From contig OX388318.1 of assembly GCA_947579605.1 (NCBI GenBank), positions 6,448,001 to 6,512,000 on the forward strand: a stretch of DNA of 64,000 nt. Direction: 5' to 3'. The first letter of the stretch is position 1. Each line of letters starts with the position of its first letter. A program made the translations under genes and the position numbers. The stretch is from Athripsodes cinereus. Its lineage: Eukaryota > Arthropoda > Insecta > Trichoptera > Leptoceridae. Below are positions 46,691-58,309 of the stretch, one piece after another. The notes below the pieces were generated by a model, which made no database searches, was not told the origin of the DNA, and worked only from the letters and a program-made list of their open reading frames with translations.

Positions 46691-49022
46691 TGAGATGATC
46701 CTACCTATTTTAAACCATTCTAAGCTCCGAATTTGCAACATCCTAGCTTCTAAACTATACCTACTGTAATAATTGATTCCCAAACTAGAAGTGACAACCC
46801 TATTCAGCTAGCTAAGAATTGTATGAATTTTCGCATTGTTGCAAATATACGTACGAAATATCGCATTCCTAATTGAATTAATTAACGAATTTTGGCCTTT
46901 CGTGATCGTCTCGATTTATCTATTAACTATTTTCATAGATTTGGACCCAGTACGTTGTGTTTTGACGATAATTTTACCTACGTTGTGTATTTTTAAAAAC
47001 GCAAAATAAGTCACCTGAAATATACATTTCAATAATCAAAAAGAACAACAAAATCACAAAATCAATAAAACAATTTAAACATGAATTATGATACATATTA
47101 ACTCTGAGATCAACTTTGACGTCAGATCACTTACCTTGAGATACTGTAAAATAACATAATAAAAGTAGTGCACAGTAAGACATAAAATACAACTTAACAA
47201 TCATTATAAAATAAATTCAAATAATATTATTCCATATCATCACGAGAATGTTGTACGGTAACTGGTTGCCGATCCATGTCCCTACATAATATAACCGTCT
47301 CATAGTATCTATAGTCAAGACATGTACCTATGTTCCTCAATATAACTAATAATTCGTTGCGTAGAAAAAGACAGTGGCGCACCTAAGAACATTATTTTAT
47401 TACTTTTAAATATTAATTAAATTTCAACACGATTGCTTTGACATCATTTTCGGAGACTATAACTACTGGTTGTTAATGCATGGAAAGCATGCTGTGTCCA
47501 TGCTGAAGGGGCGCCGCCTTCGCCCCTTCTCGTCTCAAAACTCGCCATGCCGTTCTTTGAGCCCGTGTGCACTAATCTACACCCCGAATATATAAAATAA
47601 TATATAATATGTATACTCATTTGAACATGCAACTATATATAATAAGAATAATTATAAATATATGTTAAGAAGCTTTGTCTTGGACCCTGGCGGGAAACGG
47701 GGCAAGACCAGTATTGACCCTTGTCTCGAAAGCTGAATCGAAGAGTGGGGAGCAGGGCTTGCTAACGGTACACCTACATTTCGAAGCAGGATTAGGACTG
47801 GAATCGTTAGTATATAGTATATGTTTCTACAAAGTACATAATACGTCTCGTGCATAATTGTATAATAATAATGATAAATATGTGGTTACGAATAGATCAA
47901 ACCCACACTATAGACACAAGGTAGCTAGTCTAGTGTCGATAGGCAGAAGGGATCCATATCCATAAGGTAATCTCGACAAGATTTAGCTATAAAAGACTAC
48001 ATATTTATGGTGAGGTGAATTTAGGTATCATGTAAGTCAAATAAAAAAATATATTAAGACCAATAAATACATAAATATTACTTCTGATTAGTGTCATGCA
48101 AAATATCAAATTTGTTCCTTCCATGATATCGCAGCAATTACAGCATGTTGAATAAGTAGAAAAATCCAGTAAGTTCGTAGAATACAAATGACATTCGACG
48201 ATAAAATATGTAATTAAATTAATAATCAAATAATATCCTGCTCAACAGACAACTTCTCTCCAAACTGCATAATCTTTCGTTATGGTAAAATAAATTAAAT
48301 GAAAATATAATATCGGTACGCCACTGCCATCGGTCTAGTTGTAGGTGTGTCGGGCGGCGCTATATAAAATCGGTAACAAGTACATACATACATACAAATA
48401 TACTGAAAATAAATGTACATATAACAAATAATTCCTTTGTTTTCAAAATCTGTAAAATTAAATAAATCCTTGTGTACGACGACTACTTTGTAGACAACAA
48501 TATCCTTCTAAATATCACGACACCTAGATATAAATAAATTAATAATATTGAAAAATCTTATCTTATGACAGCTGGCAGGATCACGGATTTTAAAATGTTA
48601 ATTAAAAGTAATTTAGGATGATCTATATATATTCCCAAATGTGGAAATATCACTAAAATATAGTGTACTAACTACTATGAAGGTGGGTAAATAAATATTA
48701 AAATATGTCGAATTCAAACACTGAGATTAATATGATTGAGTCCCACCTCTCCTAGGTTCAAAACTAAACTGCCCAGAGTAATAAGTACTCTGTCTTCAGA
48801 CCCTGAAAATGTCGACCCAAAGCAACAAAAAAAAAACTACATCCATCTCTTCCTGACACGCACCGAAATATACCTGCCTCTGTCTCCTACATAGCTAGTT
48901 GTGTTCAACAACCACTTGAGATTAAACTAAGTTTCATTCCTATATTAATTACCTACTACAAATATTCGATCTAGGTATATGAAAACAATATTTACAATCT
49001 TGTATATATTCATTTCATCACA
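46691..49022 (-). repeat. 5' LTR of the 8.1-kb element
   Basis: A 2332-bp near-identical copy of 40897-43228, with CA end at 46691. The only differences noticed are A for T at 46693 and C for A at 48084. Confidence 0.88.
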
Positions 49023-49031
49023 AGTGGTACC

Positions 49032-49277
49032 TTGACATACGAGTTTTTTAAGATACGAGCCGTCGAGCGAACGATTTTTTGCTTTGAAATACGAGCAAAA
49101 TTTGAGTACGAGCTATTTAGTGACACTTTCGTAACTCATTTCCGGAACATTCTGAAAGGGAGGAAGAAACAAACTTTCATGGACATGTTTTTTTTTGAAC
49201 GGCCTACTGGTGAAAGTGAGAAAAGCGTGGCGAAAAAGGCAAATACCAGTGAAGAGAAAGGCAGTGACGAAAATTGA
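49032..49277 (+). pseudogene. Tigger/pogo transposase C-terminal remnant
   Basis: The open frame ends in HFRNILKGRKKQTFMDMFFF and ERPTGESEKSVAKKA. This resembles the basic C-terminal tail after the DDE domain in Tigger-family transposases (K.QTSLD.FF...ES..KK). The catalytic domain is missing. It lies inside the Tigger-like element and agrees with its TA target and terminal repeats. Confidence 0.55.
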
Positions 49278-49522
49278 GTGAAAGTAACACTTTATAAATA
49301 TAGTTTATTTCTTTAAATTTTGTTTTATTATGTTTTTGTACAATATTTGTCATTTATAAATACATTTTTCTTATTGAGAAACACGTAACAAAAATAACTA
49401 GGGTGACATTCGGGGGGCTGGATCGGATTAATGGCAGTTTAATTAAATTCAATGGGGAAATTTGTTTTGGGATACGAGCAAGGCTGCGGAACGATTTAAA
49501 CTGGTGTGTCGAGGTACCACTG

Positions 49523-52240
49523 TGCCTCGTTAAGCAGTGTCTTTAGTATGTTGTACATATTTATACTTACTAATACTTTCTCCACGTGGGATCGAAGATT
49601 GACAGTTACAAGGAATGCCTATCACCGTATGTATACCTATTAATAATACTCGTACATAACATCAAGGAGTTGATATGTATTATAATAATATTATTATAGA
49701 CTTACTGAGACTGAACCATCCCAAATGATGTACACATTGTTAATAAGTATAATAATAATAATCTAGGTAGGTAGCTATGTTACTCAGTTGATGTTATGTG
49801 AATATGCTGCAATCTATATAAAATTATAAAAATATCTCGTTGTATTTCTTTATTTAGTCTTTTACAAATGCTATAATTAAATCCGCTACAACCATGAAAA
49901 AGTCAAAATAAAATTAGATATTATATCTTATTCGTAATATACATCACTATTACAAAACGTCATAAAACACACATGGACAGAAACAATACACACAATCACA
50001 AATCAAAGACAATGCATTATCCTACTCAACCCGCACTCATCATCCAACCCCTTGCTATATAATACCAAGCCCACAAGTTTGTCATTTATTACAAAAGTTA
50101 TACAAAAAATTAAAAAAAGAAAAAACAACAAGACACCAATCCAACATGCATATGTAATATATTTCTTATGCTAAGCACGTAAATCAATTTTAAGTAAAGA
50201 TTCGAAGATTATTATAAAAAAAAGAAGATTATTAAACTCATTTTCTTTAATATTGCACTCTCATCTACTGAGCATAATAATTATTATACATTTCAAATTC
50301 CTATACCCTTTCGAAAATTTGGTGACGTAGAGGGAAGGAATTTGAAAAAAAGAGTGCTAGGGAAATCATTGAGTTTTGAAAAAATCAAATTGAGTTTTGA
50401 ATTTTTAGGCTGAGCGTTTTGCGTTTTTTTTTTAAATCTGAGTTGGCATACACATTTTTACAAATGTATGGTCATGTGCACACATCCAATTTCTTAAATT
50501 GTGCAGAATTTAATGTAAGTAGGAATATGTATTTAATTGCCATTTTATTTTAGTTTAAATATTACAATTATGTTTTCTTTATTTGCTTTTATTTATACAT
50601 AGGTATATTATATCCAAATGACTGTTCATTGTTGGTGCGTACTTTTTTATCTTACTGTGATTTGTATTTTTCTTATCAATTGTGTGGTCAATAAAGATTA
50701 ATTATAATCATATATATATTATTTACAAAAAAATGTAGCTTTTGTGACACCATATATGTTAAATTTATATGAAGAATAAATTACTCGGTTGTTAATTATT
50801 TATAACTAGTGTTCGAGTTTAAAATTAGTATACCTATAATAGGTAGTCCGATCTAATACATATTATGTAAATAAACTAGCTCTGCCTCTCATTAGGAAAG
50901 TTACATCAGTATATATACCTACCTCCACTGTCAGAGTGATCCACCTAACTGGTGAAATAATGATGAATGGGCTGTACTACTTGAATGATACTGTAATAGG
51001 TATGTGATGGTCGCTGGGTATTTTAGAATGAATATAAACTCTACTCATGGGCATACCCAGGAAAGGGCAAATTACCCCTCCCCCTAGATTCTCGAAAATG
51101 GTAGGTAGGTGCACAAATTTAGCAAAGTATAGAAAATTATCTTCGAAGTGGAAAGCTGCCCCATCCCTAAAAGTCAGATGATTCTAAAATTGTCATACAA
51201 AAATAAAAGGTCGTGAAACGTTTCAAATTCTGATCTCTTTCTCTCTCTCTCTATTTTTCGTATTTTTCTTCATATCTGAGGATGATGATAGCAGTAGACC
51301 CTTTTATGTCTACTGCTGGTTTTTCTTCCTTTCCTTTACCAATTCCAATACTAAAATGAAAATTTAGCGACGGGAAAGGTAGGAATGTAAAAAAGCTGAG
51401 TAGATATTTACTAAAATCCCTATACCAATTTGTGAAAACTAAAAGAAACGATTAAAAGAGGTGTACATCCACTAATACCTAACAATAAAAATCTTAATTA
51501 AAAATTACACAAAAAATCAACATTATTAAATAAACATTGCAGAATTCAAACCAGAAAAATAAATTTGTGCAATGGTTGAGTTTATCGCAGAAGCGCTACC
51601 TACTCGTAATAATAACAAAAACTTGGCTGCTGTCCCCACAGAAAAAAATCCAGGTTACGCCATTGACTTTACCTACATACATAATTATTAAAATTAATTA
51701 TGACGTTCAAAGGTATGCATGAATTTGAATGATAAATTTAATTGCGGCAATCGATCAAATTAGGTAGGTATGTCGTTCAATTACGTTGATTGTTTGTTTG
51801 TCTATCAACCATTTTGAATGCTATACTTTTCTTTCTACGAATTTATTAATGTATAATGTAGATTCCGAAACAGTGATGTAATAAAACAATTATTTGGAAT
51901 ACGGCAATAAATTTAGGTAAGTAATTTGAATTGATGTTTCGAAGATTTAAGGTTCGAATCCAGCAACTAATTTACTTTCTTTTATAATACAAGCATGCTA
52001 TTTTCTGTAAAGATGGAATATTTAATGCCTTCTACAAAAACTGGATTGGCATTTAAAATATACTCCTCGACATTCGTAATTTACGTGAATTACTATTTTA
52101 TATACGTGTGTTTCTTATAGTCGAAGGTCTACCAAGTAGAGTTTTGTATATGCCTCAATTTAGCATTTTTAATTAGTTCGACTAACGTCCTGGCGAATCC
52201 TTCTATAGCTTCCAAGTTCCAACAGGAGAAATAATGTCTT
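49523..52240. other. AT-rich intronic stretch, little recognised
   Basis: Contains a (CT)n run near 51238-51252. A B-box-like AGGTTCGAATCCAGC near 51950 may be a SINE relic. No supported gene. Confidence 0.4.
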
Positions 52241-52244
52241 AGAA

Positions 52245-52431
52245 TGGGCCGATCCCGGCGGCACTGCAACGCCGGGCCAACCCGCGACTGGGGTGGAGCA
52301 AGCCCCGAGCTCCCCGTCACATTCCAAAAATCAGTTTAATATACTGGTCCCGCAATGCGGGAACTATCAGATATTAAGCTGATAAGAACAGATACTACAC
52401 TTTGATCTTAGCCAACAGGCCGAGAAGCGAT
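52245..52431 (-). ncRNA. U2 spliceosomal snRNA
   Basis: The minus strand from 52431 starts ATCGCTTCTCGGCCTGTTGG, continues through the branch-point-pairing GTGTAGTATC and the stem TATCAGCTTAATATCTGATA, then the Sm site GATTTTTGG. It ends with the GC-rich stem-loops III/IV (GGGTTGGCCCGG, CGGCGTTGCAGTGCCGCCGG). Length of about 187 nt and all core elements agree with animal U2. The stem-I loop (CTGTTG) differs slightly from human and fly forms but the stem pairs. It is the snRNA that pairs with the intron branch site. The exact 3' end (near 52245) is inferred. It lies in a large intron of the ADAMTS-like gene, same strand. Confidence 0.95.
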
Positions 52432-52444
52432 AACTATGCACTCC

Positions 52445-52500
52445 CCACGTTAAGCTTATATACTAAATCGATTACAATACATACGCGAGTTGTCAAGGAC
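52445..52500 (-). promoter_or_regulatory. candidate U2 promoter elements
   Basis: Upstream of the U2 start the minus strand has CTTGACAACTCGCG (about -55 to -68, position of the insect PSEA) and TATATAAGCTTA (about -20 to -31). Placement fits a snRNA promoter; the assignment is by position only. Confidence 0.4.
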
Positions 52501-53387
52501 ACTAACGCCATCTATACAAGGAAAATGTAAATATTATTTCGTACATAATGTATAATTGACTATGTATTAAAAACGAGTATTTCGTGTAAATACACTTTTA
52601 TACTATTTTTAATCCGCTAAAGAATATGGGAATACTATTTTCATATTTTTTTTACACAATTTTTGTGTTTTTTTTGTTCTATTTATGTAAATAGACATTC
52701 TAATAAATTATTTGCTTTGACCATCGATTTTGTTTTGTTAAACTTATTTATGTATTAAATTTTAAGGAAAGGTTAAATACCCTATTGTTCAGGAGGTGTT
52801 ATGATTCTTTATTGAACCCTTGCGTTGTTTTTTCCACAAAACGGCGCATGTTAAAAAAATTACAAGATTGCAGATTAAACATGCAGATTTTCCTCTTTGA
52901 GCCAGATTTTTTTTTTTAATAGACAGACCTCGATTTCATACATATTGTTAAAAAAACATTAGTTATGTGGTGACAATGCCATAGTCCATGTCTAGATGGG
53001 ATTAATCATTCTAGATCACTTAAGATCAAGAACGATCAATGATCTATGTTAATAACAATCCACCTACACTGTTTGAAATCAACAGCATGTTTTGACCGTA
53101 ACTTGTCATCTGTTTTGAGAATTTATTAATTTTTGATGTTAGCACTCAATCGATACGGAAACAAATCGTTATGAGTGATGAAGAAGATAATTAATAAGCC
53201 GATTAACCGGATAACCGAATGACCGGTAGCCGGGTATGTAACCATATTCAAGGCATGTTTAGATTTCAGCAAGTTATCCTGTATGTAAAAAAAATGCTAT
53301 AAATACCTACTAGTAAAAAAGAATTTTACCGAAGTTTCAATTCAACATACATTATAAATTTATATACATATCTACATCTATGCCACC

Positions 53388-53640
53388 ACGGCACATCCCT
53401 CAAGTGAGGAAGCCAGCGAACTTATTGCGTGTAATGAGCATACAGCTCGTCCTCTATGTGCCATAAAAAAATTATACAAGACATTTTACATTTTCAATTT
53501 TGCGATGAGGTATGCCACCCATCCTGAATGTCTTAATTTTAATTGGCACGAAAAGAACGACTTGCATGTTTATAAAATATATTAATACACATAATTGGTA
53601 CTCTGGCTACACCACTTGTGGAAATTTCATGAAGATATGA
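53388..53640. repeat. chimeric SINE-like copy with tails at both ends
   Basis: A minus-oriented family tail (CCACCACGGCACATCCCTCA to CGTCCTCTATGTGCC) is joined to a plus-oriented core (AAGACATT..GCGATGAGGTATGCCACCC..GAATGTCTT) and plus tail (TTGGCACGAAAAGAACGACT to CTACACCACTTGTGG). Confidence 0.65.
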
Positions 53641-53816
53641 ATGAATGGAATGTTCTACACGTGCTTTTTAACCAATATTCACTTTCTACAAGACACTCGT
53701 AAATATACAGAAGTATAATAGTGTTTATGCCTCTATTTTATTCTAATAAATCTTCAAGTGTACTGTAAAGCAAGTATTTGTAAGAAAATAAGGATAATTT
53801 TTTTTTTAAATAAAGA

Positions 53817-53940
53817 TATTTCTGGGTTTTGTTATAAACCCCAATACAACCTCATACACCTTTCACAGTAAGCTAAAAGCGTGTGTCGTGAAAGGGGAGT
53901 TTGCCGGCACATGGTATTGAACCACGGATATTTACGAACC
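53817..53940 (-). repeat. tRNA-derived SINE, 5'-truncated
   Basis: Reversed match to 39198-39357: GGGTTTTGTTATAAACCCCA, GTCGTGAAAGGGGAGTTTGC, CCGGCACATGGTATTGAACC. Confidence 0.7.
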
Positions 53941-53986
53941 ATTTTACATGGATAGTTATATATTGGGTTGCATACTTCATCTCTGA

Positions 53987-54238
53987 ATGGCGGCGTCCAC
54001 ACAGCTGAATGCGAACGTCAATCATCAAGCGAAAATCTTAAATCTTTCGGCGACAATTCGGAGCATTTTCCGTTGAAATATTCGAATGAATGCCTTCGTT
54101 ACGTCTCATGGACGGGTAAGGAAGGCATTCATTCGAATATTTCTTCGGAGGATGCTCCGAATTGTCGCCGAAAGATTTAAGATTTTTGCTTGATGATTGA
54201 TGATTGACGTTCGCATCCAGCTGTGTGGACGCCGCCAT
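53987..54238. mobile_element. 252-bp foldback element
   Basis: Almost entirely self-complementary: arms of about 115 bases start ATGGCGGCGTCCACACAGCT and meet in a short spacer near 54105-54120. Flanked by TGA on both sides (53984-53986, 54239-54241), a likely 3-bp target duplication. It is GC-richer than its surroundings. ORFs on both strands are by-products of the palindrome. Confidence 0.8.
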
Positions 54239-54241
54239 TGA

Positions 54242-55325
54242 GAATCCTCAACTTGAATGACAACAAAATTGAAACGTCACAAAGTGAACGCCCTGTACAT
54301 TTATTACATCCAGTTAACCCACTGGTTAATCTACCTGAGGGAGACACTGTGAAGATATAGATTAAAGATTGATAAATAAGACTATTGGTATCCGGCCGAT
54401 GGGTCGGATACCGAATAGTCAGTGGTAGTCCGGCTCGTATATATAAATATTTTTTTAGGCAGTTAGAATGTTATAAGAATAAATGATGTAATTAGAGAGA
54501 CCTGTGGGAGCCATGATAAAGTGTTAAATAAATATAAATTAAAAGCAACAATTAATAAATCATCATTTCTCAACTTCAATTGAAATGCAAATAATACAAG
54601 TTAATAATAAATAAAATATTGACATGTCGTTTGTGTTTCAATATAATGACATAATTCAAAAAATATTTAAATTTTAGGTTTATATGTACCAGTATAAATT
54701 AATATTAATCTATCCTTTTGAAACTCGTCGCATGAAGCTAGAACAACGTTTTGTCGAAACCAACGATTGAAAAATTTGACGATATCTCATTACATAATCA
54801 GTGAGTGTCGTTGGTTTACATTACATTTTCCATATTTATAAACTTATTAAGTTATACAAATATTTAATTAACCACAACAAAATTCAGTGGCTATAATAAA
54901 AAAAAAATACAGATATACATATTTAGAAGTATATCTGCCAGTTTTATTGAAATAACTCGTTTAAAGAGGCAACTTCCTTGAGCTTGTCGGAAGCACAAGG
55001 CGGTAAACGAGATATTTTCTTATTGTTCACTGCAGGTTTCCTCATTTACATACCATACCTATAGAGATGATGTGATGATGATGATGACCTGTATTTCGCC
55101 TTTATTTCTCCCTTGCGTAAAATAAAATGATAATAATGTATTCAACAACAAAATATTTACAAAAATATTTGTCAATGGTAATAAGTGCCTACTTAATGGG
55201 TATTGGTCAGCTTCATCCTCTCGGTTTTTGTAGATGAAATTGATAAAAAATGCTCGAGATATTCTTGCTTCTATAAATTGTTTTATATCAAGCATGTGAT
55301 AATAGCGACAGTTAAATGAAAAGAA
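54242..55325. other. AT-rich stretch, nothing recognised
   Basis: No supported gene or repeat. A GATGATGATGATGA microsatellite lies near 55069-55087. Confidence 0.4.
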
Positions 55326-55329
55326 GTAG

Positions 55330-55640
55330 GTACCTTTTTTATTGAATATGTCACGTAGTTTAGTATCAGATCACATGAAGGCGCGAGCGTATAATGAAAG
55401 ACTGCCAAGAGAACTGCGAATAACAGTGAGCAGAGTTTTGGGCAAAAATCTGCATCTTCCACCTCCAAAATCACAATCTACTTCTACAAATGCACGAAAG
55501 CTTTGTCATATTTGTTCAACAAAAATAAAAAGACAAACCAAATACATATGTTGTGATTGTTTCAAGCCGATTTGCCTGCAATGCTCAAAGCCAAAATGTG
55601 AACTATGTCAAGAAAAATGTAAAAACTTAAAGCTGTATAT
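55330..55640 (+). pseudogene. piggyBac transposase C-terminal fragment
   Basis: After an in-frame stop at 55327-55329 the frame encodes KARAYNERLPRELRITVSRV, then a cysteine-rich tail (CHICSTKIKRQTKYICCDC, KPICLQCSK, CELCQEK). The order '..R.L.RLPR.LR', linker, then CXXC pairs of a zinc-binding domain is that of piggyBac transposases, where this domain binds the terminal repeats. The catalytic DDD region is absent and coding quality ends at about 55640, so it is a relic, not a domesticated full gene. Confidence 0.7.
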
Positions 55641-57060
55641 TTTTTTATTTGACCATAAGATTTTATTCAAATTTTTATCTATGATTAATATAAGTGTAAA
55701 TTTTAATAATAAATGCAAGTTGTTGTTATTTTTTAGTTATGTTATTTTTGAAAATATTTTTTTAGTAGTCGGTTGATTTTGCGAACTGATTTTGACCAAA
55801 AACAATAAATGGTGTTATTAATAGAAAAATGTTGTTTTTTTCTACATTTAACTGAATAGAAATATAAAATATGAATATATTTTTTAGACAATACCAATTA
55901 ATTAGGTATTAAATACTAGTTTGACAAAAAACAATGACGTTAAAATGGTGTCCAACAGTCTACCACGTCAGTAAATTTGTGAAATTTAAGGCACGTCAGT
56001 TGCAGAAGGTTAACCTAGCCTTGAGCAACTCCACACTCTTCAGAGTTCGCATATCAAATGGAATTTTGTTCCACAGCAACGGACCGGTACGAATATCCAT
56101 TGTATGCGAATAAAAAGCCAATTTTTTATTTTACATAAAATATAATTTTGAGTTTTACAATATTATATTTGACGATCGACACACCTCATGAAATTGTGGT
56201 CGACCTAGAATGATTGCGTTACAACTTTTTGCAAAAGACAATTACTTAATAATTGATGTTGTATTGTTTTTGAAGGCGTATATAAAATTGCACGCTACCT
56301 TAGTGACAATAGACGAATGATTACGAAAAACGTTTTCTGTCTACTGACTAGACTAAGTTGAAAATAAAATATCTATAATAAGTGTTAAAAAGTTAAAATT
56401 GTTCGAACATGTATGGATAAAAATGTAAGGATAGTGTGTCTTCTTTTACCCGTTCTTTTAAACTATTTTGCTACTACGTCAGACTTTCATCATCCATTTG
56501 TTCCACATATCCACATCATACTTTCACTCTACACAAAACATTATTACACATCCCAAATCTATCCATCTCTATCTACACTGTCACGGCATTTCTCAGGGTA
56601 GCCAGGAGACCAACTACATAATGAGGGCTTTAGATGCAAAGACACGTCAATTCTATAATATTCAAACTGAGAAAACAGCACATTTCTATTTCTACCGATA
56701 ATATTTGGAGTTAGGTTTTGAAAATACTGTTTTTGTACTAATATTAATTTAAATCAATATATTAATCTACTTTTTAATTTAATTTTTAAAAATGCGTATA
56801 ATTATTAGATCGGAACATTTTAGCATCTCAACAGTGTGGATCGAAATGTGACAGTTGATCTAATACAATTCCTTGAGATTGTTTACTAATAAATTATGCT
56901 ATTCCCCTGATGTGTAATAAATACGTGTGACTGGTTCAAATAGACTGGATTATTTTTACAGTTTTATAGAACCGATTTACCAAAGGATGGAGATGGATTT
57001 TCATCGTATTAATTAAACTACGTTGTTGTCAGCTAAAATTGAAGCATTTCTCTATTCACT
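55641..57060. other. AT-rich stretch with one SINE-like scrap
   Basis: CACTGTCACGGCATTTCTCA at about 56576-56595 is a reversed family tail. No gene was recognised. Confidence 0.4.
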
Positions 57061-57063
57061 ACC

Positions 57064-57312
57064 CGTGGAGCACCCGGTAAAGAATTGGTCTCCCACTCTT
57101 CTGAGTAAGTTTTCGAGTGTCCTGTAAAAGGCAGGGGTTCGAAAAAATTAAGACATTTTACATCTTAAATTCAGCGATGAGGTTTGCCACCCATCTTGAA
57201 TTTATTGATTATATATTAGCATGGAGAGGATAGCTTACATGTTTATAACATGCAGCTGGTCTGCTGGCTACCCCATTTGTGGGATATGCCGTGATGGTAT
57301 AGTAGTAGTAGA
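57064..57312 (+). repeat. GTA-tailed SINE-like family, best full copy
   Basis: In order: GTGGAGCACCCGGTAAAGAA, GGTCTCCCACTCTTCTGAGT, TTTTCGAGTGTCCTGTAAAA, GGGGTTCGAAAAAATTAAGA, CAGCGATGAGGTTTGCCACC, CATGGAGAGGATAGC, CTGGCTACCCCATTTGTGGG, ATATGCCGTGATGGTATAGT, then (AGT)n. About 249 bp, no ORF. It defines the family for the other entries. Confidence 0.85.
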
Positions 57313-57639
57313 AGTATTGTAACGTCTGGCGAATATCTAAGAAATAAATTGAAAATATCGAAATTAATAAAAAAAAAATATAAAACCGTGATCCATCGAT
57401 TAGTTGATTTAACGTGTGGGTGTATGCCGGCACTTGTGATGGAAATAAAATCAAATCTACAATGTAAATTTGTTTGTTAACGTAATAAATAAATAAGAAC
57501 ACGCTGATATATAAATAAATCAATAAATAACTCCAAATTACGTAGAAGTATGAATGTTTAACACCAAATAAAACAAACACTTTAAAATTACCTTTATGGA
57601 ATGTGACCATTTATTAATATGGAGTTTTAAGTTTTTCTA

Positions 57640-58070
57640 TATAAACCATCACGGCATCTCGGCAAGTGGCGTAATCGGTAACCCGACTACATGTTATGAA
57701 TACACAAGGCGTCTTCTCCGTGCCAAAAAATAAAATATGCAGGATGAGTGTCACACATCAACACTGAATTGAAGATGATACAAGTCTTACATGTGATGTT
57801 TTATGAAAGTCTGTTTTTCAAGGGAACTAGGAAAACTTACGAAAGAGTGAGACCTATTTTTTGTCGGAGAGTCCACACAAGAAAACTTACGAAAGAGTGG
57901 GAGACCTATTTCTTGTCGGAGAGTCCACACAAGAAAACTTACGAAAGAGTGGGATACCTATTTTTTGTCGGAGAGTCCACACAAGAAAACTTACGAAAGA
58001 GTGGGAGACCTATTTTTTGTCGGAGAGTCCACACAAGAAAACTTAAGGAAAAGAGGCCATACCTATAATA
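57640..58070 (-). repeat. SINE-like copy with internal 52-bp tandem array
   Basis: A minus copy (CCATCACGGCATCTCGGCAA to ATGTTTTATGAAAGTC) whose 5' part is amplified at 57826-58043. There the unit GAAAACTTACGAAAGAGTGG..GGAGAGTCCACACAA repeats about four times with a 52-bp period (first unit 50). The open frames through it are spurious. Confidence 0.85.
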
Positions 58071-58129
58071 GATTAAAAAAAATGGTTAAGTAGTTAAGTA
58101 TATTTTTCCCATGCCACCCAAATACCGGG

Positions 58130-58255
58130 ATGGCAAAAGTAGATTAATATTCAAGATGGATAGAATACCTCATCGCTGAATTGATTAGATATCTTATCGC
58201 GACGTTTTATGAATACCTATTTACGTAACTTGTACAAGACAATCGAAAAATGTAT
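58130..58255 (-). repeat. GTA-tailed SINE-like fragment
   Basis: CAAGATGGATAGAATACCTC, ATCGCTGAATTG and ACGTTTTATGAATACC match the reversed core. Confidence 0.55.
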
Positions 58256-58309
58256 CAAAAAGAGTTTAGAAAAGTATTAATACAGTTTAATTTATCGACC
58301 GATGGTTCT

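Larger units (their letters stand above)
40897..49022 (-). mobile_element. 8.1-kb non-autonomous LTR retrotransposon
   Basis: Two 2332-bp direct repeats, each starting TG and ending CA, bracket a 3462-bp interior. They are flanked by a 4-bp target duplication AGTG (40893-40896 and 49023-49026). A polypurine tract next to the 40897-43228 repeat shows that the element reads on the minus strand. The interior has no gag or pol frame; it holds only fragments of a LINE and a SINE-like repeat and small chance ORFs. A structure like this fits a LARD-type derivative mobilised in trans. The LTRs differ at only two positions that I could find (40899/46693 and 42290/48084), so insertion was recent. Confidence 0.85.
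40892..49522 (+). mobile_element. Tigger/pogo-like DNA transposon relic, split by an LTR element
   Basis: The left terminal repeat begins CAGTG at 40892-40896 and resumes at 49027 with GTACCTTGACATACGAG. The inverted right end at 49501-49522 reads CAGTGGTACCTCGACACACC. The two ends match at about 18 of 22 positions. The left flank is TA (40890-40891); the right is TG, a mutated TA, as for Tc1/mariner insertions. Without the inserted LTR element it is about 500 bp long. Confidence 0.8.

Noticed and set aside
40900..49022. Segmental duplication of 2.3 kb
   Set aside because: TG/CA ends, AGTG target duplication and a polypurine tract fit LTRs of one element better.
53968..54238. Similar proteins encoded on both strands
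   Set aside because: Both are shadows of one palindromic foldback element.
57748..58068. 106-codon open frame with internal repeats
   Set aside because: It runs through a 52-bp tandem array derived from a non-coding SINE-like repeat.
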